Source: Permianibacter sp046297695
Lineage (GTDB): Bacteria > Pseudomonadota > Gammaproteobacteria > Enterobacterales > Permianibacteraceae
Assembly (NCBI GenBank): GCA_046297695.1
Contig: JBKBHF010000013.1
Coordinates: 1-64,000 of the forward strand
DNA: 64,000 nucleotides
Reading direction: 5' to 3'
This document shows, piece by piece, positions 52,644-62,065 of this stretch; positions within the stretch are counted from its first letter, which is position 1, and the number at the start of each line of letters is the position of its first letter. The position numbers and the translations under genes were made by a program. Below the pieces are notes generated by a model. The model worked only from the letters and a program-made list of their open reading frames with translations, was not told the origin of the DNA and searched no databases.

Positions 52644-54401
52644 TCAAAAACTGTCTTTTATCGTCACCAGCCACTGCAGTTTGTCGAGCTCCGGATCAGC
52701 ATCGGTGTTGAGCGGCGCCGCCAAATCGAGGTGCAGTACGGTTTGTTTGCCGGGTCGTTCGTTGCCGGTACGGGTTGGCGTGAGCCGCAAGCCAAAACCG
52801 ATATCGCGCAACCAACCGCCGTTGTAGCCATTGTCTTTGCCATCAAACCAGGCACGGCCGACGTCGGCAAACACCGCTGCACCGACATCGAATAGAGACA
52901 ACACTTCGGTGAACAGATAGAACCGCTCTTCCAGCGTCAGCAAGGCCATGCGATCGCCCATCTGATAACGGGTCGGGTAGCCGCGCAGTCCGTTGTCGCC
53001 ACCGAGCGTGATGGGTTCATCGATAAAGAGATTGCGGCCGTGCTGGAGCTGCAACGCGGCGTAAAACTGGTGCGAGCTGAAATCACCCTGGTAGTAACGG
53101 ACGTGCAGTTCGCTGCGTTGGTCGAACACCTGGTCGTCGTCATGACGTCCGTTGATGGCAGCAGACAGGAACATGACCTTGTCATCATCGACCAGGTAAT
53201 AGCGTTCTGCGGACGCTGAATAAAGCCAGGCCTCATCGGTTGAACCGATGGCGTCGTCAGCACGGCCGAAACGCAGTGTAGTCGTCCAGCCGGTATTGAT
53301 ATCCTCTGTGCGGCGCATCTGATTGATGTTGACCGCCTTGACGAAGCTGTCGTGCACCCGTTGCCACTCCAGCCAGCCATAACGGTAGTGTCGATCGTCC
53401 GGGAAGGGTTGCTCTGGCACCGTGTCCTCGTTGGTCCGAAACCGACTGTCTTCATCGTTTAGACCAAAGCGCCAGCGTTGGGTCTCGTGCCCGACCAAGC
53501 CGCGTGACCAGCCACCGAATACGCTGTGACTCGCTTCCTCATGCTCGAAGGATTGAATTTCCTCATCGCGAAAACTGAGGGTGTCAGTGCGCAGATTCCG
53601 ATGCGTCAACACGCCACCGGCCCACGGCGTTTCCAGCGAAAAGAACGGTCGGTACAGTTCAAACGCATGGCTCTGGCCATCGTCGTTGTCGGTGTATTCC
53701 AGATCCAGGACACTACGGGTATTGCCGAAGTTGGGGTCGCGGTAGCCGAACATGGTGCCGGTGCGCTCGGCATCCTGTTCGCGGACAATCTGCACGGCGC
53801 GACCGCTGCCGAGGAAATTGCTGTCCTTGAAACCAAACCGGGAGCTGTTGTCGCCACCACTGCGCGAGAAACCGACGTCGGGTACCAAGGTCCAGACGTC
53901 TTTCACGCGCACTTCCAGATCGACTTTTTCCAGACATTCGCCGATCGGCCGGATGTCGGCGCCGCGCAGGTAACGGCGGGTGCGCAATACCCGCTCGGAT
54001 TCAGCCACGCGGCTGACCCGGAATGGTTCACCGGTTTCAAACAGCAAGTCGTCGCGGATGACATCCGTGTCGGTTGGAATGTGCCAGTCGTTGACCAGCC
54101 GAAACAACCAGTTGTCTTCTTCCGGTTTGCTGGTGTCGAAAATCGGGTCGACCACAATCTGGATATCGCCAACCGGCAAGCCACGCGCTTCGAACCCGGC
54201 CAAAGTTGCCGGGTCGGCACCTTCCGACGGCAGGGCGAGACAGCCGTGGTCCAACAGTGGCTCTGCAGTCGTCTCTTCTGGGCTGGGTTCGGACATGGCG
54301 GGTGCCGTCACATCGGATGTGGCATCCGCGGCGTGAGCGTCCGCCATGCCAATCACAGACAGCACCGAAATGAGATAAAGGCGGGAAAACGGAAACGACA
54401 C
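52644..54401 (-). CDS. Omp85/BamA-TamA-like outer-membrane protein
   Basis: 585 aa. Signal peptide ending ADAHA (residue 24). A low-complexity segment, then one POTRA-like domain (about 95-165: VIRDDLLFETGEPFRVSRVA and RVLRTRRYLRGADI). The beta-barrel shows the Omp85 lid-lock type GGDNGLRGYPTRYQMGDRMA and ends with a terminal Phe (KDSF), as in BAM substrates. Smaller than BamA (about 800 aa). The GTG at 54401 has AAGGAGA 10 nt upstream. Substrate unknown; it interrupts the usual ftsH-folP order. Confidence 0.8.
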   Translation of the reverse strand: MSFPFSRLYLISVLSVIGMADAHAADATSDVTAPAMSEPSPEETTAEPLLDHGCLALPSEGADPATLAGFEARGLPVGDIQIVVDPIFDTSKPEEDNWLFRLVNDWHIPTDTDVIRDDLLFETGEPFRVSRVAESERVLRTRRYLRGADIRPIGECLEKVDLEVRVKDVWTLVPDVGFSRSGGDNSSRFGFKDSNFLGSGRAVQIVREQDAERTGTMFGYRDPNFGNTRSVLDLEYTDNDDGQSHAFELYRPFFSLETPWAGGVLTHRNLRTDTLSFRDEEIQSFEHEEASHSVFGGWSRGLVGHETQRWRFGLNDEDSRFRTNEDTVPEQPFPDDRHYRYGWLEWQRVHDSFVKAVNINQMRRTEDINTGWTTTLRFGRADDAIGSTDEAWLYSASAERYYLVDDDKVMFLSAAINGRHDDDQVFDQRSELHVRYYQGDFSSHQFYAALQLQHGRNLFIDEPITLGGDNGLRGYPTRYQMGDRMALLTLEERFYLFTEVLSLFDVGAAVFADVGRAWFDGKDNGYNGGWLRDIGFGLRLTPTRTGNERPGKQTVLHLDLAAPLNTDADPELDKLQWLVTIKDSF

Positions 54402-54560
54402 GCCGAAAACGTCTCCTTAGATTGGGTGAGGGCCACTCGTTTCGTTGGGCTTCGGCCGGATGCGCAATCGAGTATATGCAGCCGATTCGCGCTTGTCGCG
54501 ACCGAGCCGGCGTCAATGCGATAATACCGAACCAAGCTTGAGGAAAAATGAAGCAAGCCG

Positions 54561-55403
54561 ATGGCTGTCAGCGATTACCATTGGCCCAACAGTGGACCGC
54601 CGCTGTTGATGGCCATTCTCAATGTCACGCCGGACTCGTTCTCGGACGGCGGTCGTTATGCCGCGCCAGCCCTGCTGCGGCCGCGGCTGGAGCAGTTGCT
54701 GGCTGAAGGTGCTGACATCATCGACATCGGCGGCGAATCGACCCGGCCCGGGGCGGAACCGGTCAGCATCCAGCAGGAGCTGGACCGGGTCATGCCGGCG
54801 GTCGAACAGGCGCTGGCACTGGGGGCGGTGGTGTCGATCGATACGCGGCATCCGGAAGTGATGGCGGCGGCCCTGGCGGCCGGTGTGGCCATCATCAATG
54901 ACGTCAACGCGCTGCAGGCGCCTGGCGCCTTGGCGCTGATCAGTCAGTATCAGCCGGCGGTCTGTCTGATGCACATGCAGGGCGAGCCCCGCTCGATGCA
55001 GCAGCAACCGCACTATGACGACGTGGTCAGCGAGGTGAACGCCTTCCTGGTTCAGCGTGCGTCGAGCTGCCGGCAAGCTGGCTTGCCGGCGGCAAAAATT
55101 TGTCTGGACCCGGGATTTGGTTTCGGTAAGAGTGCCAGCCACAATTTGCAGCTGCTGTATGCCCTGCCGACGCTGGTGGCGACCGGCTATCCCGTGCTGG
55201 CGGGCTTGTCGCGAAAATCGCTGATCGGCCACGTCACCGGTGCGCCGGTGGCGGAACGGCTGGTCGGCAGCGTGGCGCTGGCCTTGCTGGCGGCGCAACG
55301 CGGTGCCCGGGTGTTGCGGGTGCACGATGTCAAAGAAACCAAACAGGTTTTGCAGTTATGGCTGGCGATGGAAGCGCAAGGACAGCCATCCCAACAGGAG
55401 TGA
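54561..55403 (+). CDS. folP: Dihydropteroate synthase
   Basis: 280 aa. Condenses pABA with dihydropterin pyrophosphate; the sulfonamide target. Motifs MAILNVTPDSFSDGG, ADIIDIGGESTRPGA, SIDTRHPEVM, INDVNAL, CLDPGFGFGKS and VLAGLSRKSLIGHVTG are complete. Starts at the ATG at 54561; ends 9 nt before glmM. Confidence 0.95.
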   Translation: MAVSDYHWPNSGPPLLMAILNVTPDSFSDGGRYAAPALLRPRLEQLLAEGADIIDIGGESTRPGAEPVSIQQELDRVMPAVEQALALGAVVSIDTRHPEVMAAALAAGVAIINDVNALQAPGALALISQYQPAVCLMHMQGEPRSMQQQPHYDDVVSEVNAFLVQRASSCRQAGLPAAKICLDPGFGFGKSASHNLQLLYALPTLVATGYPVLAGLSRKSLIGHVTGAPVAERLVGSVALALLAAQRGARVLRVHDVKETKQVLQLWLAMEAQGQPSQQE

Positions 55404-55412
55404 AGCAGGAAG

Positions 55413-56747
55413 ATGAGCAAGCGTAAGTATTTCGGCACCGATGGCGTCCGCGGCAAAGTCGGCGAGTTTCCGATCAATCCGGAGTTCGTGATGAAGCTGG
55501 GCTGGGCCGCCGGCAAGGTGTTGGCCAACGGCAGCGGCAGCAAGGTGCTGATTGGCAAGGATACCCGGACCTCCGGTTACATGTTCGAAGCGGCGCTGGA
55601 AGCGGGTTTGTCGGCCGCCGGTGTCGAGGCGCACATGCTCGGGCCGATGCCGACGCCGGCCATCGCTTATCTGACCCGGACATTGCGCGCGCAGGCCGGC
55701 ATTGTCATTTCGGCGTCGCACAATCCGTACTACGACAACGGCATCAAGTTCTTCTCGGCCGACGGCTTCAAACTGCCGGACGAGGTGGAAGCGCGCATCG
55801 AAGCCATGCTCGACGAGCCGATGACTACCGTCGATTCGGCGCTGCTTGGCCGCGCTCGCCGGGTCAGCGAAGCGACGGGGCGCTATATCGAATTCTGCAA
55901 AGCCACCGTTGCCAGCAACCTGAGTCTGCGCGGCCTGAAGATCGTGGTCGACTGTGCCCACGGCGCGACCTACAAAGTCGCACCGGCCGTGCTCGAAGAG
56001 CTGGGCGCCGAGGTGCACACCATAGGCGCCGAACCGAATGGTCTGAACATCAACGACAAGGTCGGCGCGACCGCGCCGGGCTTGTTGGCGGAAATCGTGG
56101 TCGCGCAGGGCGCCGATGTCGGTGTCGCGCTCGATGGCGACGGCGACCGTTTGATCATGGTCGATCACAAAGGCGAAGTGGTTGACGGTGATGAGATCCT
56201 GTTCGTGATCGCGCGCGATGCGCTGCGTCGCGGCAAATTGCCCGGTGGCGTGGTCGGCACCGTGATGAGCAATCTTGGTCTCGAGGTGGCGCTGCGCGAG
56301 CTGGGCATCGGCTTTGGCCGCGCCAAGGTCGGCGATCGTTACGTGCTGGAAATGATGCAGGAAAAAGGCTGGCTGCTCGGTGGCGAATCGTCTGGCCACA
56401 TTGTCTGCCTCGACAAAACCACGTCCGGCGACGGCATCGTTTCCGCGTTGCAGGTGCTGTCGGCGATGGTGCAGAACGGTGTCAGCCTGCACGATCTGAA
56501 ACACGGCATGCAGAAATTTCCGCAAACGCTGATCAACGTGCCGCTCAAGGCCGGCAGCAAGCCGATGGAGGCCGATGCCGTCAAACAGACGGTGCGTCAG
56601 GTTGAGCAGGAATTGGGTGACTCCGGCCGCGTGCTGCTGCGGCCATCCGGCACCGAGCCGCTGATCCGAGTCATGGTGGAAGGCCGGGACGCCGCGCAGG
56701 TCAAGCGCTGCGCCGAGCAGATTGCCAGCGCCGTGCGATCGGTTTGA
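55413..56747 (+). CDS. glmM: Phosphoglucosamine mutase
   Basis: 444 aa (E. coli 445). Converts glucosamine-6-P to glucosamine-1-P for UDP-GlcNAc. N-terminus KYFGTDGVRGKVGEFPINPE; active serine Ser102 in IVISASHNPYYDNGIKF; metal loop VALDGDGDRLIMVD; sugar loop LGGESSGHIVC; phosphate loop RPSGTEPLIRVMVEG. Pairs with folP as usual. Confidence 0.96.
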   Translation: MSKRKYFGTDGVRGKVGEFPINPEFVMKLGWAAGKVLANGSGSKVLIGKDTRTSGYMFEAALEAGLSAAGVEAHMLGPMPTPAIAYLTRTLRAQAGIVISASHNPYYDNGIKFFSADGFKLPDEVEARIEAMLDEPMTTVDSALLGRARRVSEATGRYIEFCKATVASNLSLRGLKIVVDCAHGATYKVAPAVLEELGAEVHTIGAEPNGLNINDKVGATAPGLLAEIVVAQGADVGVALDGDGDRLIMVDHKGEVVDGDEILFVIARDALRRGKLPGGVVGTVMSNLGLEVALRELGIGFGRAKVGDRYVLEMMQEKGWLLGGESSGHIVCLDKTTSGDGIVSALQVLSAMVQNGVSLHDLKHGMQKFPQTLINVPLKAGSKPMEADAVKQTVRQVEQELGDSGRVLLRPSGTEPLIRVMVEGRDAAQVKRCAEQIASAVRSV

Positions 56748-56769
56748 CGCGGCCAAGCAAGAAGTCGGC

Positions 56770-56799
56770 AAAAAAACGCGCTGTCTGGCGCGTTTTTTT
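56770..56799. terminator. Terminator between glmM and the GGDEF/EAL gene
   Basis: 12-bp inverted repeat AAAAAAACGCGC / GCGCGTTTTTTT with a 6-nt loop, 22 nt after the glmM stop. It overlaps the last bases of the convergent GGDEF/EAL gene and can act on both. Confidence 0.88.
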
Positions 56800-59155
56800 A
56801 TACCCGCAAACCGGCGCCGGTTTGCTGCAGCCAGTGCAGAAATTCATCCGCCGGTACCGGCCGGCTGAAATGATAGCCCTGGCCGCGATCGCAGCCCCAG
56901 TCACGCAGTAGCACCGCTTGTTCCCGGGTTTCGATGCCTTCGGCCACCACCTGCAGATCGAGGTTGTGGCCCAGTTCAATTGTGGAGCGGACAATGGCGG
57001 CATCATCGCCGTCGGCACGCAGTTGCCGGATGAAGGCCTGATCAATCTTCAGTTCCTGCACCGGCAGTTTTTTCAGGTAGGCGAGAGAAGAATAGCCGGT
57101 ACCAAAATCATCGATGGCCAGCTTGATGCCAAGCGCCCGCAACTGCTCCAGCAAGGCCATCGCTCGCTCCGGCTCTTCAATGAAGCCACTTTCAGTGACT
57201 TCCAGACCAAGATACTCCGCCGACACGGTGCTGCGTTCGAGGCTTTCGGCGAGAAAATCGCGCAGGCTTTCGTCAAGCAGATCATGGGCGGAAATATTGA
57301 CCGCGATATGCATCCGAACGCCATGCTGCTGCCATTCGCGTGCCTGACTGAGGGCGCGGGCGATGATCCAGCGGGTTAGTCGTTTGATGTCACCGGTTTG
57401 CTCGGCAAAGGGGATGAAGTCGATAGGCGGAATGAAGCCGCGGCTTGGATGCTGCCAACGGACCAGCGCCTCACAGTAGCTGTGATCATCACCCTGCAGA
57501 TTGACTTTCGGTTGGTAGAACAAGCGCAGTTCGTTTTCGGCGACCGCGCGGCGCAGATCGCCGAGTAATGACAAGTGCTCGGCGCGAAACGGTTGCAGGC
57601 TGGGATCAAACCGAACGATGTGGCGACGCTGCTGTCGACTGTAGTAGAGCGCGACATCGACTGCACGCAACAGCGCACTGGTGTGCTTGCCGTCATCCGG
57701 CGCTACCGCATAACCAAGGCTGACGCGCAGATCGACCGTTTGCCCGCCCGCGACAAACGGCAACTGCATAACACCGACCAGTTGCTCGGCCAGTGCGCGA
57801 CCGGCGCGATCGCCCGCGTCCGGCAGCAGAATGGCGAATTCATCGGCGCCAACGCGGGCCAAGGTGGCGCCATTCGGCAGCTGACCGTGCAATCGCTCGC
57901 CGGCAGCGCGCAGCAACTCATCACCCAGCGCATGGCCCAGCGTGTTGTTGATCAGCTTGAACCGGTCCAGATCGAGCAACAATACGGCGCAAGGGGCTGA
58001 GTTGCCGAGCAAGCGCGTCAACTGTTCGGTGAAGTAGGTGCGATTGGGCAGCGTCGTCAACGGATCGCGATAAGCCAGATCCAGGATTTGCTGTTCACGG
58101 CTGGCTATCGTTTCGCGCATGGTGTTGAAAGCCTGCGCCAGATCGCCAATCTCGTCCTGTCGGTTGATGACCGCATCGACCGCGTAATCGCCGGCCTCCA
58201 TGCGGTGTGCGGCGGTCTGCAGCTGCTGCAACGGTCGTACGATGCCGCGCGCCAGCATGACGGTGGCAACCAACGCCAGTGCCAACGCGGCCAAGCCCAA
58301 ACCAAGCAGGTAGCGTTGCAACTGACGGTGCGGCGCGAGCGCCTGCTCCAGTGAGCGCTGCAAGACCGCGATTTCGCTACCGTCTTGTCCTGCCAGCGCG
58401 ACGACCAGGGTTTGATACGGTTGTTCGGTCAGCATCAGTGTGTGGATGGCATGATCCGGTCGTGGCGGCAGTTGCTGCGTCAGCGCATCAGCCAGCGCTG
58501 ATGGCAGGGTCGATGCCTGCAGTCGCCAATGGCGTGCGCCATCCGCATCGTGATGCCTGCCCAAAAAAGACACTTGCAAGCCGGTCAGTTTTTGCAGGTC
58601 GGTGGCAACGGTCGCATCGATCAAGAAACCCATCGCGACCACGGCAATCGGTTGCGGTGCTCGCACCGTCACCACGACCAATTGATAAGCCTGTTCATCA
58701 AGACTGACGATGGCACTGGCGGCGCCTTGCACACGCGCCTGTTGCAGCAACTCCGGGAAGGGAAACAAGCCACTGACCTGATCGTCGCGACTGTCAGCAA
58801 GCAGGCTGCCATCCAGGCTCGCTGCCAAGCTGATGTCGGCATTGATCCGGCCGCGATGATTCTGTAACGCAGACGTGATGGTGCTTTGATCGCGGCTGGC
58901 GATGGCTTCGCGAAAGCCGTAATCTGCCGCCAGCACTTTTGCGGCCTGTGTCAGTTGTTGCTGATTTTGTTCCAGGGCCCGGGCAAACACGGCCTGACCC
59001 AGTTGCAGCTCTTCGCGCAGCTGATTGGTAACCAGATTGCGCTGCATTTGCGACACCAACCACAGCACGCCGACCAGCACCAGCAACAGCAGGCTGCCGT
59101 AGGTCAGTGCCAGGCGGCGGCTCAGCTGGCGACGAGGTGTCGCGCCCGTACTCAT
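56798..59155 (-). CDS. Membrane sensor GGDEF-EAL protein (probable c-di-GMP phosphodiesterase)
   Basis: 785 aa. Transmembrane segments at about 20-38 and 282-303 flank a periplasmic sensor domain (39-281). HAMP follows (about 303-352: GIVRPLQQLQTAAHRMEAGD). The GGDEF domain has its signature altered to GADEF at 436-440. The EAL domain has Glu562 in YCEALVRWQHP, LGLEVTESG, KLAIDDFGTGYSSLAYLK and AEGIET, a full set of phosphodiesterase residues. Likely degrades c-di-GMP, with the GGDEF half weak or regulatory. The ATG at 59155 begins 1 nt after the upstream cupredoxin stop. Confidence 0.9.
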   Translation of the reverse strand: MSTGATPRRQLSRRLALTYGSLLLLVLVGVLWLVSQMQRNLVTNQLREELQLGQAVFARALEQNQQQLTQAAKVLAADYGFREAIASRDQSTITSALQNHRGRINADISLAASLDGSLLADSRDDQVSGLFPFPELLQQARVQGAASAIVSLDEQAYQLVVVTVRAPQPIAVVAMGFLIDATVATDLQKLTGLQVSFLGRHHDADGARHWRLQASTLPSALADALTQQLPPRPDHAIHTLMLTEQPYQTLVVALAGQDGSEIAVLQRSLEQALAPHRQLQRYLLGLGLAALALALVATVMLARGIVRPLQQLQTAAHRMEAGDYAVDAVINRQDEIGDLAQAFNTMRETIASREQQILDLAYRDPLTTLPNRTYFTEQLTRLLGNSAPCAVLLLDLDRFKLINNTLGHALGDELLRAAGERLHGQLPNGATLARVGADEFAILLPDAGDRAGRALAEQLVGVMQLPFVAGGQTVDLRVSLGYAVAPDDGKHTSALLRAVDVALYYSRQQRRHIVRFDPSLQPFRAEHLSLLGDLRRAVAENELRLFYQPKVNLQGDDHSYCEALVRWQHPSRGFIPPIDFIPFAEQTGDIKRLTRWIIARALSQAREWQQHGVRMHIAVNISAHDLLDESLRDFLAESLERSTVSAEYLGLEVTESGFIEEPERAMALLEQLRALGIKLAIDDFGTGYSSLAYLKKLPVQELKIDQAFIRQLRADGDDAAIVRSTIELGHNLDLQVVAEGIETREQAVLLRDWGCDRGQGYHFSRPVPADEFLHWLQQTGAGLRV

Positions 59156-59156
59156 C

Positions 59157-59768
59157 TCAATGCTGGCTCGAGGCGCTGGCCCGTGGCCGCAGGCTGACCG
59201 GTACGCGTAGCGGCGCGGACGCATCGGTGACGGTGACGGCGAGCGCTGTGGTCGGCGCGCTCAGTTCCGGATGCCACAGCTGCAATTGATGCGGGCCCGG
59301 CGGCAGCTGCAGGACCAGTTCGCCATGACCATTGCTTTTGCCGAACCAGGGGGTATCGACCACCAGCACGTAAGCCAGCATCCAATCGTGGATGTTGCAG
59401 CCCAAGGCCACCACGCCGGCGCGGTCGAACAGCACGGGTTCGGCCGGTACGCCGCTGTAGAGCTTCAGTTCAAATTTTTTGGCATCGGAAAACGAATAAA
59501 CGTGATGCCGGATATTGTCCTTGTTCGGAAACCGGATCCGGCTGCCGACCGGCGCCACGGTCACATACGGGACGAATTCCTTGTTGATCTGATCGATGTC
59601 GACCTGCATGCCGACCGGTTTGGCGGCGGCGGAATGCACATAGGCGACGACGTCCGGCACCGGCTTGCCGTCCGCGTCTTGCAACTGCAGGCGAAACTCG
59701 GCCGCGCTGCCGGTCGAAGTCAACAGCAACGCCATCAACAGAGATGCAACGCGCATCGATGAGCCCAT
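59157..59768 (-). CDS. Periplasmic cupredoxin-like protein, MauL-like, in the haemoglobin/EAL operon
   Basis: 203 aa with signal peptide (VASLLMALLLTSTGSAA). DQINKEFVPYVTVAPVGSRI, NIRHHVYSF and VVALGCNIHDWMLAYVLVV give His88 or His89, Cys124, His127 and Met130 as copper ligands. Clear relative of the protein at 42826-43518. The ATG at 59768 is 8 nt after AAAAGGA; other in-frame starts at 59792 (TTG) and 59777 exist. Sits between a truncated haemoglobin and a c-di-GMP enzyme, which suggests periplasmic redox or gas sensing; inferred. Confidence 0.77.
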   Translation of the reverse strand: MGSSMRVASLLMALLLTSTGSAAEFRLQLQDADGKPVPDVVAYVHSAAAKPVGMQVDIDQINKEFVPYVTVAPVGSRIRFPNKDNIRHHVYSFSDAKKFELKLYSGVPAEPVLFDRAGVVALGCNIHDWMLAYVLVVDTPWFGKSNGHGELVLQLPPGPHQLQLWHPELSAPTTALAVTVTDASAPLRVPVSLRPRASASSQH

Positions 59769-59792
59769 CGCCATCATCCTTTTGTCGAACAA

Positions 59793-60221
59793 TCAGGGGC
59801 CGGCAGCAACCGGATCCACCACCTGCGGCTTCATCGGCGCCAGCAATGCCAAAAACTCGTTCTTTTCCCGACTGCCGACCCCGCGAGCGTCGAGAATGGT
59901 GCGCAACTGTTCAACCAAGCCGTAGAACTCACGTTCGGTAATTTGCAGTCCGCGGTGGACCAAGCGCATATCGTCACCCGTATACGTGCAGGGACCGCCG
60001 GCCAGTACACAGAACTGTTCGGCCAGCTTCTCTTTCACCCGCTGCAGATTCACCTTGTGAAAACTGCGTTTGGTGTTGGGGTCGGTGCTGGCGACGTCGA
60101 TCAGTTGATCGGTGATCGCCTGCAGGGCCGGCTGTCCGCCGAGGCGTTGATACAAGGTGTCGGCCGCCGCCAGTGGCGTGCTCAGGCACAGCAGAGGCAG
60201 CAGCAATAAAGATCGCAGCAT
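59793..60221 (-). CDS. Secreted group 1 truncated haemoglobin
   Basis: 142 aa. Signal peptide SLLLLPLLCLSTPLAAA, unusual because most truncated globins are cytoplasmic. Starts TLYQRLGGQPALQAITDQL as in TrHbN; the proximal haem His is His89 in MRLVHRGLQITEREF; two Cys (CVLAGGPC, residues 71 and 78) could form a disulfide. The ATG at 60221 is preceded by GGAGGG. First gene of the minus-strand operon with the cupredoxin and GGDEF/EAL genes. Confidence 0.86.
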   Translation of the reverse strand: MLRSLLLLPLLCLSTPLAAADTLYQRLGGQPALQAITDQLIDVASTDPNTKRSFHKVNLQRVKEKLAEQFCVLAGGPCTYTGDDMRLVHRGLQITEREFYGLVEQLRTILDARGVGSREKNEFLALLAPMKPQVVDPVAAGP

Positions 60222-60299
60222 TTTTGACAGGCCCTCCGGGGCGATTAGCATTGAGCATAGACAGTGACCACCCATAGGTCACCCTGGTTGGGGGCGGGT

Positions 60300-61166
60300 A
60301 TGAGCGGAATCAGAAGCGTTATACGAGGGTTTGGCCTGTTTGCGTTGCTCATCCAGGCTGCCTATGCCGATCCGGGGGGGCGGCTGCCGGCAACGGGCGG
60401 CGTGGTATCGGTTGATGGCAGTGGCGGTGGCGGCTTGACCAGCTGGGCGCTGATCAGCGGCTATGGCACGGCAGATGAATGGGGCGGTGCCATCAGCGTC
60501 ACCCGGTTGCCGTTGCCCGATTATCAGTTCGAAAGTGCGGCACTAACCCTCGGCTTGTTCGACCGTGTCGAACTCAGCGTGGGTCGTCAGCGCTTCGATC
60601 TGGAAGACGTGGTGCCCGGCGAACACGTCGAGCAGGACATTTTTGCCGTGAAGTGGCGCCTGGCGGGGGATGCAGTGTTTGCCCCCGATTCCTTTCTGCC
60701 GCAACTGGCGCTTGCCGTGCAGCACAAGCGCAACCGCGATTTTGACTTCATTCCAGCTGCACTTGGCGGCCAGCGTGACAGCGACAGCGAGTTTGCGCTG
60801 TTGGCCAGCAAGCTCTATTTCGCTGCGATGTTCGGCCACAACCTGCTGATCAATGCCGGCCTGCATTACAGCCGCGCCAATCAGTTTGGCTTGCTGGGCT
60901 TTGGCGGCCCCGATGATGATCGCAGGGAGTGGTTGGCGCAGGCCGCGTTGGGGGTTTTCTTGACCGATCAATTGCTGCTTGGTCTGGAATATCGACAGAA
61001 GCCCGACAATCTCGCTGTTCCAGAAGACGATGCTCACGATCTGTTTCTGGCTTGGGTGCCGAACCGGCGCTTTGCGCTGACCCTGGCCAGAGTGGATTTG
61101 GGCCGCATCGCCGTAACCGAGGACGAGCAGGTCGGTACCTATCTGCAGGTGCAGCTCAATTATTGA
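60300..61166 (+). CDS. DUF3034-type outer-membrane-like protein
   Basis: 288 aa with signal peptide (GFGLFALLIQAAYA). Starts PGGRLPATGGVVSVDGSGGG and continues as alternating strands with a final aromatic (LQVQLNY), suggesting a beta-barrel. I recall it as the DUF3034 family, which often sits next to the truncated haemoglobin and MauL-like genes, as here, divergent by 78 bp. The ATG at 60300 follows a GGGGGCGGG tract. Function unknown. Confidence 0.75.
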   Translation: MSGIRSVIRGFGLFALLIQAAYADPGGRLPATGGVVSVDGSGGGGLTSWALISGYGTADEWGGAISVTRLPLPDYQFESAALTLGLFDRVELSVGRQRFDLEDVVPGEHVEQDIFAVKWRLAGDAVFAPDSFLPQLALAVQHKRNRDFDFIPAALGGQRDSDSEFALLASKLYFAAMFGHNLLINAGLHYSRANQFGLLGFGGPDDDRREWLAQAALGVFLTDQLLLGLEYRQKPDNLAVPEDDAHDLFLAWVPNRRFALTLARVDLGRIAVTEDEQVGTYLQVQLNY

Positions 61167-61274
61167 ACAAGCTGGCGGCCGTTCCCTGTGAGCGGACGGG
61201 CCGGCGCTGCAGCTTGCTTGTAACTTGGCGGCCGCATCGCTACCATATGCGCCCGCTTCGCCAGGCCCCTTTTT

Positions 61275-62036
61275 ATGACCTCGTCGCGCCCGCGTATCGT
61301 TGCCGGTAACTGGAAAATGCACGGTTCGCGCGAGCTGGTTCGGGCCTTGGTTCCCGCCGTGCAGCAGGCACTGCCGGCCACGGGCCGCTGCCAGGTCGTG
61401 TTCTGTCCGCCGGCGGTGTACCTGGCCGAGGTGGCTGGCATGTTGAGTCACCCACGCTGTGCGGTCGGGGCTCAGGATGTCAGTGCCCATGCCAGCGGTG
61501 CCTATACCGGTGAACTGGCCGGGTCGATGCTGAAAGAGCTGGCTTGCCAGTTCAGCATCGTCGGGCATTCGGAGCGGCGCCGTTACCACGGCGAAAGCAG
61601 CGAGCTGGTTGCCGCCAAAGCGGCAGCAGCACTGGCTGCAGGATTACGGCCGATCATCTGCATCGGCGAAACCCTGGCCGAACGCGAAAGCGAGCGGACT
61701 TGGGCCGTGCTGGAGCAGCAGCTGTCGGCGATTGCCGGGCTGCTCCGGCAGCAACGGGCCGGCGAGATTGTGCTGGCCTACGAACCGGTCTGGGCCATTG
61801 GCAGCGGCCGGACCGCGACGCCGGAACAGGCGCAGGCGGTACACGGGCAGGTGCGGACCTGGCTGAAACAGCAGGCGCCGGCCTTGGCCGAGCAGCTGCC
61901 GATTCTGTACGGCGGCAGTGTGAAAGCGGATAACGCGGCGGCGCTGATGGCGCAGCCGGATGTGGACGGAGCCCTGGTCGGGGGCGCCTCCTTGCAGGCA
62001 GATGAGTTCATCGCCATCTGCCGCAGCGCCGGGTAG
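61275..62036 (+). CDS. tpiA: Triosephosphate isomerase
   Basis: 253 aa (E. coli 255). Interconverts DHAP and GAP. Catalytic Lys14 (VAGNWKMHG), His98 (FSIVGHSERR) and Glu170 (VLAYEPVWAIG), phosphate loop LYGGSVKADN and GALVGGASL. Conserved next to secG. Confidence 0.96.
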   Translation: MTSSRPRIVAGNWKMHGSRELVRALVPAVQQALPATGRCQVVFCPPAVYLAEVAGMLSHPRCAVGAQDVSAHASGAYTGELAGSMLKELACQFSIVGHSERRRYHGESSELVAAKAAAALAAGLRPIICIGETLAERESERTWAVLEQQLSAIAGLLRQQRAGEIVLAYEPVWAIGSGRTATPEQAQAVHGQVRTWLKQQAPALAEQLPILYGGSVKADNAAALMAQPDVDGALVGGASLQADEFIAICRSAG

Positions 62037-62065
62037 GCGCTGATAAAAAGTCGGAAAAGACTGAC

